Origin: an uncultured Ruminococcus sp.
GTDB taxonomy: Bacteria > Bacillota > Clostridia > Oscillospirales > Ruminococcaceae
Length of the DNA stretch: 20,687 nucleotides
Assembly: GCA_946183385.1 (NCBI GenBank)
Contig: CAMHBN010000006.1
Span: 1-20,687 of the forward strand
Direction: 5' to 3'
Below are positions 1 through 6,601 of this stretch, in pieces. Every line of letters begins with the position of its first letter. Position 1 is the first letter of the stretch. Position numbers and translations under genes: made by a program. The notes under the pieces were generated by a model. That model was not told where the DNA came from and ran no database searches. It saw only the letters and a program-made list of their open reading frames with translations.

Positions 1-225
1 AATACGGTCGGAGTAGCCGACGCCAACGTAAACAGGGGCTTCCTGTACGTTATCATCGGCATTATCGCAGCTGCCGTGCTCGCTGTTATCGGCATAGCAA
101 CGGGCAAGTCCGTGAAGAATAAGAAGGCTTCAAAGCCCGCAGCGAAAAAAGCTCCCGCCAAGGAAGAAAAGGCTGAGGAAGAAGACGAGGAGGCGGAAGA
201 TGAAGCTGACGAAGACGATAACTAA
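1..225 (+). CDS. C-terminal end of a membrane-anchored surface protein (partial)
   Basis: Frame 1 is open from the window edge to TAA at 223-225, giving the last 74 residues of a protein whose start lies upstream. A hydrophobic segment at about residues 14-35 (FLYVIIGIIAAAVLAVIGIA) is followed by a Lys-rich stretch and then a very acidic tail rich in Glu and Asp. This predicts an extracellular N-terminal part, one membrane helix and a charged cytoplasmic tail. The next gene ends with the same architecture, so this may be a sibling LRR surface protein; that is inference because no repeat lies inside the window. The reading frame overlaps the next gene by 26 bp, so the two are very probably cotranscribed and translationally coupled. 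Function unknown. Confidence 0.8.
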   Translation, partial: NTVGVADANVNRGFLYVIIGIIAAAVLAVIGIATGKSVKNKKASKPAAKKAPAKEEKAEEEDEEAEDEADEDDN

Positions 226-1582
226 GCTCGCGGCAGCAGTGCTGTGCGCGGCATTTGTCGGGACTGCCGCAGGCTTTTCCGCATTCGCCACAGTAGATAA
301 TTCCGAGCTCGGCGAGGAGCTCCGCGACGGCAACTTCACCTACGAGCTCGTTGACGGCACTTACACGATAACCGCGTGCGACCCGACCTCAATCCTCACC
401 GAGGTACCGGAGCTCCGCAACGGATACGCCGTGACCGCGATAGCCGACAACGCCTTCCAGAACTGCCACTACATCGAGGAGCTCACTATCCCCGACACCA
501 TCACGAGCATAGGCGCAAGCGCTTTCATCGGCTGTACGTCGCTGAAAAAGGTAACGCTCCCGAGCCGTATCACCGAGCTTAAAAGCAGTACGTTCATGGG
601 CTGTACCCGCCTCGAATCGGTCGATATCCCCGACAAGGTCAGCTCGATAGGCAATTACGCGTTCTATAACTGCTCTATGCTGAAAAGCATAAAGCTCCCC
701 GGCGAGCTCAGCTCTATCGGCGCTATGGCATTTGCACAGTGCAGCTCCATCACGGACATCGACTCCTCGAAATGCGGCGCATTCGTCTTCGAGGACGGCA
801 TACTCTACAACAGCAGCAAGGAGAACATCTACCGCGCATCGACGGCTCTCAGCGGCGACGTCTACATCAGGAACGAGGTCAAGTACATCGAGCCGGGTGC
901 GTTCTCGGTATGTGTCAATATCAACAAGCTGTATCTGCCGTCGTCGGTCACCGATATCGGCGAGAGCGCATTCAGCTACTGCACGAACCTCAAAAACATA
1001 GACTTCTCATCGGGACTGACTAATATCGCTCCCATCGCCTTCAAATACTGCACGGCGCTGGAATCGCTCGATTTCCCGATAACGCTCGACTCTGTCGGCG
1101 ACGGAGCCTTCCTCGACTGCACAAACCTGTCGAAGGTCATCATTCCCGAGAGCACGAGAACTATAGGCGAGGGAGCCTTCCTCGACTGCCCGAATCTCGA
1201 ACAGATCATCGTGCCGAAGAGCATCAGCAGTATCGGTGCTCATGCGTTCGGATACGAGCTCGACGAAACGGGCGAGAACTACTCCGCCCTTGACAATTTC
1301 AGGATGAGCGTGTTCACGGGAAGCGCGGGCGAGAGCTACGCGAGGACGAACAAGCTCAGCTACTCCTACGTGGACAAGAGCCTGAAAAAATACGCCTTCC
1401 TGATTCTGGCGGCAGCGCTGCTGCTTGCGGCGATAGTGCTCGCGGTAGTGCTCATGGCAAAGGGCAGGAAGAGCGCATCGTCGGCGACGAAGAAGGCGGA
1501 GAAGGAACGCCTTGAGGAGGAGAGCTACGAGAAGATACTCGACGACTCCGACGACGAAAAAGACGAAAAGGCTAAGGAATAA
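200..1582 (+). CDS. BspA-type leucine-rich repeat surface protein with C-terminal membrane anchor
   Basis: The product is 460 aa. It opens with a signal peptide (basic MKLTKTITK, hydrophobic core, likely cleavage after AFA at residue 30). From about residue 65 to 345 there are repeats of the LRR_5/BspA (Treponema pallidum-like) type, each about 23 residues with the pattern I.SIG..AF..C..L..V..P. They are interrupted near residues 190-215 by the island with FEDGILYN that is common in this family. A membrane helix follows at about 398-421, then a basic-then-acidic cytoplasmic tail. There is no LPXTG sorting signal. The ATG at 200 has GAGGAGG at 187-193, six bases upstream, although the start lies inside the previous gene. 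Such proteins are usually displayed on the cell surface and bind proteins or glycans; the ligand cannot be read from sequence. A terminator follows directly. Confidence 0.9.
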   Translation: MKLTKTITKLAAAVLCAAFVGTAAGFSAFATVDNSELGEELRDGNFTYELVDGTYTITACDPTSILTEVPELRNGYAVTAIADNAFQNCHYIEELTIPDTITSIGASAFIGCTSLKKVTLPSRITELKSSTFMGCTRLESVDIPDKVSSIGNYAFYNCSMLKSIKLPGELSSIGAMAFAQCSSITDIDSSKCGAFVFEDGILYNSSKENIYRASTALSGDVYIRNEVKYIEPGAFSVCVNINKLYLPSSVTDIGESAFSYCTNLKNIDFSSGLTNIAPIAFKYCTALESLDFPITLDSVGDGAFLDCTNLSKVIIPESTRTIGEGAFLDCPNLEQIIVPKSISSIGAHAFGYELDETGENYSALDNFRMSVFTGSAGESYARTNKLSYSYVDKSLKKYAFLILAAALLLAAIVLAVVLMAKGRKSASSATKKAEKERLEEESYEKILDDSDDEKDEKAKE

Positions 1583-1583
1583 G

Positions 1584-1611
1584 AAAAAGCGGCTCATCGA
1601 GCCGCTTTTTT
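1584..1611 (+). terminator. Rho-independent terminator of the LRR operon
   Basis: A 7-bp GC stem (GCGGCTC, 1589-1595, with GAGCCGC, 1599-1605) and a 3-base loop are extended by A/T pairs and end in six Ts. It begins two bases after the LRR stop codon. The flanking A and T tracts could let it work in both directions. Confidence 0.92.
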
Positions 1612-1621
1612 GTGTGCTGAT

Positions 1622-1642
1622 GGGACGTCGAGGACGCCGTCC
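1622..1642. repeat. Imperfect GC palindrome, copy 1 of an intergenic repeat
   Basis: The 21 bases from GGGACGTCG to CGCCGTCC match, in reverse complement, 20 of 21 bases at 18667-18687. Both copies lie in gene-free spacers. This suggests a dispersed short repeat family. Confidence 0.65.
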
Positions 1643-1722
1643 TTCTCATTGCTGCCCGCCGATAGCAGACTGCGCCGTTTGTACAGACTGAGCGAGCTTG
1701 CGAGCGGCAACGTAGATGGATT

Positions 1723-1764
1723 CAAAGGGGCTGTGCCCCTTTGCAGGGTCTGGGACAGAGTCCC
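1723..1764. repeat. Pair of short perfect hairpins in the convergent spacer
   Basis: CAAAGGGGC (1723-1731) pairs perfectly with GCCCCTTTG (1735-1743) across a TGT loop, and GGGAC (1752-1756) pairs with GTCCC (1760-1764) across AGA. No coding frame with a ribosome site covers them, and neither is followed by a T tract. They look like part of a composite intergenic repeat, not terminators. Confidence 0.6.
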
Positions 1765-1772
1765 GGCGGATT

Positions 1773-1848
1773 CCTAAGGCAGGCTCAACAAGCCCGTCCC
1801 CTCTGTCGCTTCGCGACATCTCCCCGCACTGCGGGGAGTCACCTTAGG
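1773..1848. repeat. 76-bp hairpin-rich element bounded by CCTAAGG/CCTTAGG
   Basis: The element is framed by CCTAAGG (1773-1779) and the inverted CCTTAGG (1842-1848). Inside are two perfect hairpins: TGTCGC-TTC-GCGACA (1804-1818) and CTCCCCGC-ACT-GCGGGGAG (1820-1838). The flanking inverted repeat plus internal hairpins resembles a small non-autonomous (MITE- or REP-like) repeat. From memory, similar hairpin pairs are common between genes in Oscillospiraceae, but I could not search. The rest of the 1612-1867 spacer holds nothing recognisable apart from a small stem AGGGC-AGA-GCCCT at 1856-1868 that touches the next gene's stop codon. Confidence 0.6.
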
Positions 1849-1867
1849 CGGGTCGAGGGCAGAGCCC

Positions 1868-2377
1868 TTATTCCTTAACGTAAACCGCGACAATCTCCGA
1901 GATATAAGCCCTGTGATACGGGTCAGAGCCGAAGAACTGCGCAGGTATGCCGTCATCGGTGAGGAAGCCGCTCTCCTGCAGGTCGTAGCTGTACAGCTTG
2001 CGGCAGACGAGCACCATATCCGCCTCCTCAAAGGCAACAGCGCCGTCAAATTCCGCGGGTGTGAGCCCCGTCTCCTTAACCTTGTCGCAGTCTCTGCCCG
2101 AGTGCGAGCCGCAGAACGACAGCGCCTTGCGGTACTCCTCACCGTAGAACGAGGCTGTGAAAACCTCGCCGCTCTCGACGAAGCCGAAGGTGTGCCTGTT
2201 CGGGCGTATGTAGCAGGTGAGCACGTTCCTGTTCCACAGCACGCCGAGCTGTCCCCACGAAGCCGTCATCGTGTTGAAGCTGTCCATAGTGCCGCCCGTG
2301 AGGAGCATCCACTCCTTGCCTATCTTGGTGAACGGGTTGAATTTGAGCTCTGTAAGGTCGATCTTTCTGAATGACAT
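1868..2377 (-). CDS. Flavin reductase-like FMN-binding protein
   Basis: The product is 169 aa and soluble. It matches the flavin reductase/FMN-binding split-barrel family (DIM6/NTAB type), which uses NAD(P)H to reduce flavins or acts as a small flavoprotein oxidoreductase. Visible family features are FNTMTASWGQLG (about residues 34-45), the following W, the YIRPNRHTFGF segment (about 56-66) that usually contacts FMN phosphate, and GSHSGRDCDK near 90-99. Length fits a complete protein. The ATG at 2377 has a perfect AAGGAGG at 2385-2391. It lies 26 bp downstream of spo0A on the same strand, so the two are probably cotranscribed. No partner monooxygenase is visible, and the physiological substrate is unknown. 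Confidence 0.85.
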   Translation of the reverse strand: MSFRKIDLTELKFNPFTKIGKEWMLLTGGTMDSFNTMTASWGQLGVLWNRNVLTCYIRPNRHTFGFVESGEVFTASFYGEEYRKALSFCGSHSGRDCDKVKETGLTPAEFDGAVAFEEADMVLVCRKLYSYDLQESGFLTDDGIPAQFFGSDPYHRAYISEIVAVYVKE

Positions 2378-2403
2378 GGTGATTCCTCCTTGTTATGCCG
2401 CGC

Positions 2404-3171
2404 TCACGCCTGAACCTGTGCCCTCCTCAGAGCCGATTTATAGCGAAGTCGGAGCTTGTCCGTAATGAGCGCGATGAATTCCGAATTTGTAGGCTTGCCC
2501 TTGCTTGTGTCAACGGTGTAGCCGAAGAATGAGTTGAGAGTGTCCACGTTGCCTCTGTCCCACGCTATCTCTATCGCGTGACGGATAGCACGCTCCACCC
2601 GCGACGAGGTCGTGTCGTATATGCCCGCAACGGTCGGGTAAAGGAGCTTTGTCACGCTGTCGAGGAGCTCCTTGTCCTCTATCGAGTAGAGTATCGCCGT
2701 GCGGAGGTAGTGATAGCCCTTGATATGGGCAGGCACGCCGAGCTGGTGGATAATGTCGGTGATGACGATCTCCATATCGTCGCTGAGGCTGTTCGCCCTG
2801 TCTCCGAGTGCGGAGCTTATCGCGCCGATGAGGTCATCCGCATCGTAGGGCTTGAGCAGGAACTTCGCCGCTCCGTTCTCCATCACCTGACGCTCGATGA
2901 ACTCGTTGTCGAAAGCGGACGTGATGATGAACGCGGGGAATTTCACTCCCAGCTCCCTTACCTTTTTCATTATAGTGACAGCGTCGCCGTTCTCGGCGGT
3001 GATGTCGAGCACTGCGGCGTCGGGCGGGTCGTTGCGTATCGAATCCACGATGACGTCGCAGTCCTTTCTGCGCGTATATGCGTACATTCCCTTTTCACGG
3101 AGCTTATTCGCCAGACTTACGCCTGTTCCTGCGGTGTCGTCCCCGATAAGTACCTTTATTTTGTTGTTCAT
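2404..3171 (-). CDS. spo0A: Spo0A, master response regulator of sporulation
   Basis: The product is 255 aa. An N-terminal receiver domain has acidic residues D11 and D12, the phosphoacceptor D56 (VLDI), T84 and K107 (LKPY), all at the standard spacing. The DNA-binding domain (about 135-250) is close to the well-known Spo0A sequence: [10 protein letters not shown] at 144-153, the recognition region [18 protein letters not shown] at 187-204, then FFGYTV and KPTNSEFIA. Phosphorylated Spo0A binds 0A boxes to activate or repress early sporulation genes. The receiver is more divergent than the effector domain; for example GDDTAGTG replaces the usual ADDN-type pocket. AGGAGG at 3181-3186 sits nine bases before the ATG. 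The usual upstream neighbour spoIVB is absent. Confidence 0.96.
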   Translation of the reverse strand: MNNKIKVLIGDDTAGTGVSLANKLREKGMYAYTRRKDCDVIVDSIRNDPPDAAVLDITAENGDAVTIMKKVRELGVKFPAFIITSAFDNEFIERQVMENGAAKFLLKPYDADDLIGAISSALGDRANSLSDDMEIVITDIIHQLGVPAHIKGYHYLRTAILYSIEDKELLDSVTKLLYPTVAGIYDTTSSRVERAIRHAIEIAWDRGNVDTLNSFFGYTVDTSKGKPTNSEFIALITDKLRLRYKSALRRAQVQA

Positions 3172-3223
3172 AGCTTTTTTCCTCCTGCGATTTTTATCGT
3201 TTTATGTTTTTTGCAACGATTCT

Positions 3224-3253
3224 ATCTTATCACAGAAGGAGCGTATCGGGCAA
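3224..3253 (-). promoter_or_regulatory. Possible sigma-A promoter of spo0A
   Basis: On the minus strand TTGCCC (3248-3253) and TAAGAT (3224-3229) are 18 bases apart, about 50 bases before the spo0A ATG. Each hexamer matches consensus at four of six bases. I found no convincing sigma-H promoter or 0A box in this spacer. Tentative. Confidence 0.35.
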
Positions 3254-3339
3254 CAGAGAAAAATGTCGGTTGCGGGAATGTTTTATCGCGGACGCTTGAA
3301 CGCCGTCGCGTCGGCGATGAGATGTCGTTTCCGCTTGAA

Positions 3340-3389
3340 GCGCGGCGGATATCCGCGCAGTATGCAGAACGGTGCTGACTGAGGTCAGC
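3340..3389 (-). other. Two hairpins at the 3' end of the GH95-GH26-HAD operon
   Basis: GCTGAC pairs with GTCAGC (3374-3389), overlapping the stop codon of the HAD-like gene, and GCGCGG pairs with CCGCGC (3340-3358) around a CGGATATCCG palindrome. Neither is followed by a T run on the minus strand, so they are not classical terminators, but they could form an mRNA 3' end or a weak stop. The rest of the 3172-3384 spacer holds only the likely spo0A leader. Confidence 0.4.
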
Positions 3390-4698
3390 GTCCGCCGCCC
3401 TTCATCTTCACGAGCAGTGCGTCGGCGATATTGCGTGTCTTAGTACCCGGCGGGAAGAGTATATCCGCGAGCTTTGAGGTCGCGGTCTGCTTGAGCGCGT
3501 GCTCGCGGACTGGCGCGAGCTTCGGCTCTTTCGTGCCCTCCGTCCACTCGGCGAAATCGGTCGGGTCGAGTCGGCTCTGGAGCATCGCCCTGTCGCCGAC
3601 AGAGCTGTACTCCGCAAAGAATCGGAGCGGCATATCGCAGTCCTTGTACCCATATTTTTCGAGGTGTCCGTCGAAGTGAAAGTGGAACAGCCTGTCCATA
3701 TCCTCCATGCCGCGGGCGGCTTCGGGACTGTCCGCAAGCAGCGCGAGGAGCATAGCCTGCGTCTTGTCCTTGGGGTGTATATCAGCCGCGCGGACAGCTC
3801 CGCCGACGATGAATCCGAGCATATACTCGCTCGCGCAGAAGTCGCTCTGCGGGCTCTTGCTCATCGGGACGTCGAACAGGTATGCGGCGTAAATGCCGAA
3901 CGCGCCGTGCAGCGCGAGATATTCGGGCTCGTCGTAGTCGTAGACGTGCTTAGCCTGCACCCAGCCGCGCAGACGTCCCGACTTGACCATGAGCGGTATC
4001 GTCCCCGCAAGGAGCAGAGCCTTCGAGCCGTTCATTATGGGCGTTTCGACGTCTGCCTCGACGTCGCTGCCGATATGCAGGAGCTTCGCGGGAGATACTC
4101 CCGCCTTGGCGAGAATGGCGTCATACAGCGCCTTGTGGTCGGTGACGTTTCCCTTCAGCTCTGACGGCACAACAAGCTCGTCCGCCTGCTCGTAGCCGCA
4201 CTGGCTGAGTATGCGGACGACCACATTCCGCGGGTATATCGTGTCCGCAACGATGACTATCTTCTTTTTCTTGCGCTTAGCCTCGTCGAAGAGCTCCTTG
4301 CCGAAGCTGCGCGCGAACGTGAAATGCACCGCGAGCTCGCACTCGCGCTTCATGAGCTTATCCTTGCCGAAGGGAGTGAGCTTCGCGCTCTTGGCGAGGA
4401 TATCGTATATGCGCTCTATCGTGGCTCCGCCTGCGGCTGCGAACTTCTTCTCGGCGGATTCCTCAGCGGCGACCCTGAGCTCCTTGAACGACTTCTTCAC
4501 AGTGGTAACGCCGCGGAAGTCCTCCTCCATGAGCATGAATATGTCCTCGGCTTCGGAGAATGCCGTCACCGTGAGCGTCCTTCCGAGGCGGAAGCTGACC
4601 GCCTTATAGTCCGACCTGCCGACCTCGCCGAGCATTTTCTGCTTCAGCTCGACCTGCTCGCGCGTGAGAGTGATACGCGGCTTTATGTCCTTGTGCAT
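3385..4698 (-). CDS. HAD-superfamily-like protein with degenerate catalytic motif I
   Basis: The product is 437 aa from ATG 4698, chosen because AGGGAGG sits seven bases upstream; a longer frame to 4881 only runs through the preceding gene. It resembles HAD hydrolases of the COG5610 kind that occur in polysaccharide loci. Motif I, normally F-D-I-F-D-T-L, reads FRLGRTL at 36-42, so the nucleophilic Asp is Arg37 and the second Asp is Arg40. Later parts remain recognisable: IVADTIYPRNVV (148-160) for motif II, Lys182 or Lys189 for motif III, and LHIGSDVEAD (207-216) for motif IV. The C-terminal ~200 residues are not recognised. No signal peptide or membrane helix, so cytoplasmic. It starts 16 bp after the GH26 gene. 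Probably a non-catalytic HAD fold; role unknown. Confidence 0.75.
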   Translation of the reverse strand: MHKDIKPRITLTREQVELKQKMLGEVGRSDYKAVSFRLGRTLTVTAFSEAEDIFMLMEEDFRGVTTVKKSFKELRVAAEESAEKKFAAAGGATIERIYDILAKSAKLTPFGKDKLMKRECELAVHFTFARSFGKELFDEAKRKKKKIVIVADTIYPRNVVVRILSQCGYEQADELVVPSELKGNVTDHKALYDAILAKAGVSPAKLLHIGSDVEADVETPIMNGSKALLLAGTIPLMVKSGRLRGWVQAKHVYDYDEPEYLALHGAFGIYAAYLFDVPMSKSPQSDFCASEYMLGFIVGGAVRAADIHPKDKTQAMLLALLADSPEAARGMEDMDRLFHFHFDGHLEKYGYKDCDMPLRFFAEYSSVGDRAMLQSRLDPTDFAEWTEGTKEPKLAPVREHALKQTATSKLADILFPPGTKTRNIADALLVKMKGGGR

Positions 4699-4714
4699 AT
4701 TATCCTCCCTTGTG

Positions 4715-6550
4715 TCAGCTCGTGGAAACAGCCGTAGTTTCGGTGCTTTCCGAGGCGGAAGTGTCTGTCGTATCGGTGCCGTCCTCCGCAGAGGCGGTGG
4801 TAGTCGCAGGCGCGGTGGTGGGCTTCTCGTCGCCGTATTCGGGCACGAGCTTCTCACCACCGCGGAGCTTGATGTACTCATCGAGGGTGAGAGCTCCGTC
4901 GGAGTTATAGGCGCGTATCAGCGCGTCCTTGCTTGTGAATTTCTCGGAGTATTCGCCCTTGTCGTCGCGGATGTACTTGCCGTACCAGAGCCCGAAGAAC
5001 GACCACATAGCGTTGTCGCGGAAGGAGGCGTCGATGTCGGGGACTGTGCTGCACTCGCTGAGCGCGATGAGCTTGTCCTTGCCGACGATGTTCTGCAATG
5101 CGAGGAACTGCTCGTAGCGGCTGCCGTAATCCTTGCCGCTGTCGAGGTATATATCGAGCGACGCGATGTCGAAGGTGCTCTTGTTGACGAGGGTGGACTC
5201 GCTCTGACCGTTCCATATCCATATAAGGTTATCGAGCTCGTAGACGTTGGTATAGCGGCGGTACATCAGCTCCCAGAGCCATTTATAGGCGTCAACGCCG
5301 CTCGCTCCCCACCAGAACCAGTCGCCGTAGCCCTCGTGGAGCGGTCTCCACAGCACGGGCACGCCCTTGTTTTTGAGCGAGGTGAGCTGTCCCGCCATAT
5401 TGTCGATGTCGAGGATAAGACCGTAGCACTGCTCGGATATCTTGCCCTCGCCGTAGAGACCGCGTATCTCCTCCTGCGTCATCTCGGCGATGTCGATATC
5501 GGTCATGGCGTCCTTGAGCCTGAAATCCGTCTCCTTCGAGTATACCGACGGCTTTGCCTTTGAGGGAGCCTCCCAGTACCACATCAGCCCGACGATACCG
5601 CCCTTGTGGTACCAGTCGGCGCAGGCGTCGATGTCCTTGAAGGCGCTGTCGAAGGTCTTGCCGTTGGTGTGGAGCGCCGAGAAGCGTATCGCGGGGTATT
5701 TGCCCGTGATGCGGTAGATGAGGTCGAGCTCCTCGTTCTTGTCGCTCGACGCGTACTGACCCGTCAGCACGTACTTGCCGTAGTTCTCGGTGAGGAAGTC
5801 CATGAGCTCCTTCGCCGACTTGCCCGCCTCCTTGTTGGAGAGGTCGCTCCCGGCGGTGTACTTGATGTCGCTGAGCGAGGTATTGTTCGCCATTTTCAGG
5901 TAGTCGAGCTCTATATCGCCGTGCGGGCGTATCTCTATCTCGGACTTGCCCTTCGTGAGGAACACGCCGTACAGCGTTATCAGCGTGAACTCGCTGTCGC
6001 TCATCGTCTTGAAGGTGCTTATCTCGGTGCCGTTGACGAGGACATTGCAGTTGACGAAGCGGTCAGCCGCTATGCTGAACGAGAGGTCGTAGTGCTGATT
6101 GCTCGGCGCCTCGACCGTGAACGTCACGCGCTCGCTGCCGTCGTTCTTGAAGCCGCGGACATAACCCTCTCCGCTGTAGTTCTCGATGAGGGTCTCGGGC
6201 TTTACCGTCGGGTCGAACTTGGTGGTCGGCTCGGTCGCGACCTCGGTCCTGACCTTTTTTCCGTCCTTGTCGGTGGTCTCCTCCTTGTCGGTGCTGACTA
6301 TCTTCAAGCCCTTGGTGAGCTTGGCGTCCTCAGCCTCGTAGAGGTCGCCCGTCTCCTTCTTTTCTATCACGGGATAGGATATGGGGTAGTCGGGATAGGT
6401 GCCGACCGTACCCGTCTCTATCTCGCCGTTTATATCGGTAACGGGCTCGACCTCGGTGACCTCGCCCTTATCCTTTTTCCTGCACGAGACCGTGCACGTC
6501 GCGGTCATGACGACCGCCGCCGCAAGCGCGGTCAGTTTACGTATATCCAT
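4715..6550 (-). CDS. GH26 family beta-mannanase-like lipoprotein with CBM35-like module
   Basis: The product is 611 aa. The N-terminal signal peptide ends near TATCTVSC, where Cys19 or Cys23 could be lipidated; the lipobox is imperfect. Residues about 70-220 look like a CBM35/CBM6 beta-sandwich (YEAEDA start, GEGYVRGF, DIELDYLKM end). Residues about 245-565 are a GH26 catalytic domain: YVLTGQYA, GGIVGLMWYWEAPS, WRPLHEGYGDWFWWG with likely acid/base Glu406, and IALSECS with likely nucleophile Glu499. GH26 enzymes mostly hydrolyse beta-mannan, some beta-1,3-xylan or mixed glucans. A Thr/Ser/Glu-rich tail (about 575-611) ends the protein without a dockerin. GGAGG lies at 6560-6564. It probably acts on the outer cell face, upstream of the cytoplasmic GH95 enzyme. 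Exact substrate uncertain. Confidence 0.9.
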   Translation of the reverse strand: MDIRKLTALAAAVVMTATCTVSCRKKDKGEVTEVEPVTDINGEIETGTVGTYPDYPISYPVIEKKETGDLYEAEDAKLTKGLKIVSTDKEETTDKDGKKVRTEVATEPTTKFDPTVKPETLIENYSGEGYVRGFKNDGSERVTFTVEAPSNQHYDLSFSIAADRFVNCNVLVNGTEISTFKTMSDSEFTLITLYGVFLTKGKSEIEIRPHGDIELDYLKMANNTSLSDIKYTAGSDLSNKEAGKSAKELMDFLTENYGKYVLTGQYASSDKNEELDLIYRITGKYPAIRFSALHTNGKTFDSAFKDIDACADWYHKGGIVGLMWYWEAPSKAKPSVYSKETDFRLKDAMTDIDIAEMTQEEIRGLYGEGKISEQCYGLILDIDNMAGQLTSLKNKGVPVLWRPLHEGYGDWFWWGASGVDAYKWLWELMYRRYTNVYELDNLIWIWNGQSESTLVNKSTFDIASLDIYLDSGKDYGSRYEQFLALQNIVGKDKLIALSECSTVPDIDASFRDNAMWSFFGLWYGKYIRDDKGEYSEKFTSKDALIRAYNSDGALTLDEYIKLRGGEKLVPEYGDEKPTTAPATTTASAEDGTDTTDTSASESTETTAVSTS

Positions 6551-6578
6551 TGCTTTTGTCCTCCGATTTGTCTGAAAA

Positions 6579-6598
6579 GAGCCGTCAGCTGATGGCTC
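6579..6598 (-). other. 20-bp near-palindrome between GH95 and GH26 genes
   Basis: On the minus strand GAGCC and GGCTC flank a perfect TCAGCTGA core, with one mismatched pair. It fills much of the 51-bp gap between the two glycosidase genes. With no T tract it is more likely an mRNA processing or stability hairpin, or an operator, than a terminator. Confidence 0.45.
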
Positions 6599-6601
6599 GG
6601 A

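Noticed and set aside
4699..4881. Longer 498-aa start for the HAD-like gene
   Set aside because: The extra 61 residues (Ser/Pro/Arg-rich) are out-of-frame reading of the GH26 tail; ATG 4698 has its own AGGGAGG.
4664..6592. Two long plus-strand frames (299 and 328 codons) opposite the GH26 gene
   Set aside because: Low-complexity Val/Leu/Glu/Arg products without ribosome sites; the minus-strand GH26 domains explain the coding signal.
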